A DNA stretch of 5,985 nucleotides, from NCBI GenBank assembly GCA_026000945.1, contig BNZI01000028.1, positions 1 to 5,985 on the forward strand, in the 5' to 3' direction. A program made the translations under genes and the position numbers. Source of the DNA: Clostridia bacterium. GTDB lineage: Bacteria > Bacillota > Clostridia > Lachnospirales > Lachnospiraceae. The notes below the pieces were generated by a model. The model was not told the DNA's origin. It worked only from the letters and a program-made list of their open reading frames with translations, and did no database searches. This document shows, piece after piece, positions 5,362-5,985 of the stretch (the first letter of the stretch is position 1; every line of letters begins with the position of its first letter).

Positions 5362-5985
5362 ATGAAAAAAATTGAGTTGAAGTGGATATGGTTAATTCTC
5401 TTCATCTTAGTAACAATAATTATTTGCATTGTTTCTTTTAATCGTAAAAAACAAGAGAAAAGTTATGTCAAAGACTACGTAGAATCTACTTTAGGGAAAT
5501 TATATTTTGAACAAACTAAATTGGAGTGGAGAGAAAATCTTTATCAACAAGAGTTGGAGAAACTATGGATTGCTTATGATATTCAAGGAATATCTGAGGA
5601 AACCAAAGCAAAATACCGGGAGTTATATCAGAGGATATATCGTAATGTGCGTTTTTCCGTAGGAAAAGTAGCTAAGATAAAAGAGGGGTATGTCATTTCC
5701 TTGATTGTGATACCTTTTGACGCTTTTCCCCAATTGAAAGAAAAAGGAAAAGAATATTTTTTAGACTTTCAAAATCGTAATATTCAAGGTGATTTTTCCA
5801 AATTGACAGAGGAAGAGTATCAAGAATTTTATGCGAATGGTTTTTTACAAATAATGGAGAAACTCTATCAAGAGAAACTGTATTTGCAGGCAGAGCAGAC
5901 GCAAATATGGATAACAAAAAACGAAGATAGTGTCTGGGAAATAGAAGAAAACGGACTGACAACTCTACATAATATGTTAATACAG
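5362..5985 (+). CDS. Membrane-anchored protein with extracytoplasmic domain, partial at the window end
   Basis: The reading frame is open from ATG 5362 to the last base (208 codons) and has no stop in the window. AAGGA (5347-5351) lies ten bases upstream. One membrane helix (about 8-26, WIWLILFILVTIIICIVSF) is followed by NRKK, which would place the N-terminus inside only if the flanking charge is overridden by a signal-anchor orientation; the large domain that follows is most likely outside. That domain (about 30-208) is helical at first (SYVKDYVESTLGKLYFEQ), then alternates strands, and near the end has VWEIEENGL. This layout resembles the NTF2-like or DUF5105-type domains common in clostridial surface proteins. 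That assignment is inference, and no catalytic motif is seen. It starts 61 bp after the small lipoprotein gene without a terminator, so it probably belongs to the same operon. The minus-strand frame inside it is a shadow. Confidence 0.87.
   Translation, partial: MKKIELKWIWLILFILVTIIICIVSFNRKKQEKSYVKDYVESTLGKLYFEQTKLEWRENLYQQELEKLWIAYDIQGISEETKAKYRELYQRIYRNVRFSVGKVAKIKEGYVISLIVIPFDAFPQLKEKGKEYFLDFQNRNIQGDFSKLTEEEYQEFYANGFLQIMEKLYQEKLYLQAEQTQIWITKNEDSVWEIEENGLTTLHNMLIQ

Noticed and set aside
5693..5962. Minus-strand open frame of 89 codons.
   Set aside because: It is antisense to the membrane protein gene, which has a good start, ribosome site and plausible domain layout.

Overview
The window is low-GC, has strong Shine-Dalgarno sites, uses TTG and GTG starts, and encodes tandem GW/choline-binding-type repeats and a Gly/Cys-rich 'high-cysteine HCB' type small protein. 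Together these suggest a Gram-positive clostridial genome, most likely Lachnospiraceae. This is inferred from gene content; there is no rRNA or other taxonomic marker.

Bases 1-1022 hold no protein gene. An intrinsic terminator (29-75) closes an unseen upstream gene. A well-spaced sigma-A promoter (115-143) follows, and then about 760 nt rich in inverted repeats: a perfect 9-bp helix, a 10-bp hairpin, a 7-bp hairpin whose loop is complementary to a segment 74 nt upstream, and a GNRA-capped hairpin. The stretch ends in a hairpin plus T-run near 874-912. It reads as a large structured non-coding RNA or a very long structured leader, and no family was recognised.

Bases 1023-3109 hold a translationally coupled pair: an ABC/OLD-type AAA ATPase (TTG start) and a small TOPRIM-like protein, overlapping by ATGA. 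The layout matches two-gene phage-defence modules of the AbiL, RloA/RloB, PARIS and OLD type. The pair is followed by a structured 3' element (3106-3175) and a strong bidirectional terminator (3183-3226).

Bases 3244-3447 (minus strand) hold a 67-residue Gly/Cys-rich protein converging on the same terminator, with a possible sigma-K-like promoter upstream.

Bases 3448-5985 hold a likely cell-envelope operon on the plus strand: a secreted GW-repeat (choline-binding-type) protein with an unidentified C-terminal domain, a small putative lipoprotein, and a single-pass membrane protein that runs off the window. Two sigma-A promoters precede it, and the first lies within a perfect 12-bp-arm dyad centred near its start site.

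The item most worth following is the large putative RNA directly upstream of the ATPase/TOPRIM pair. If the two are linked, this would be an RNA-associated OLD/AbiL-like defence module.
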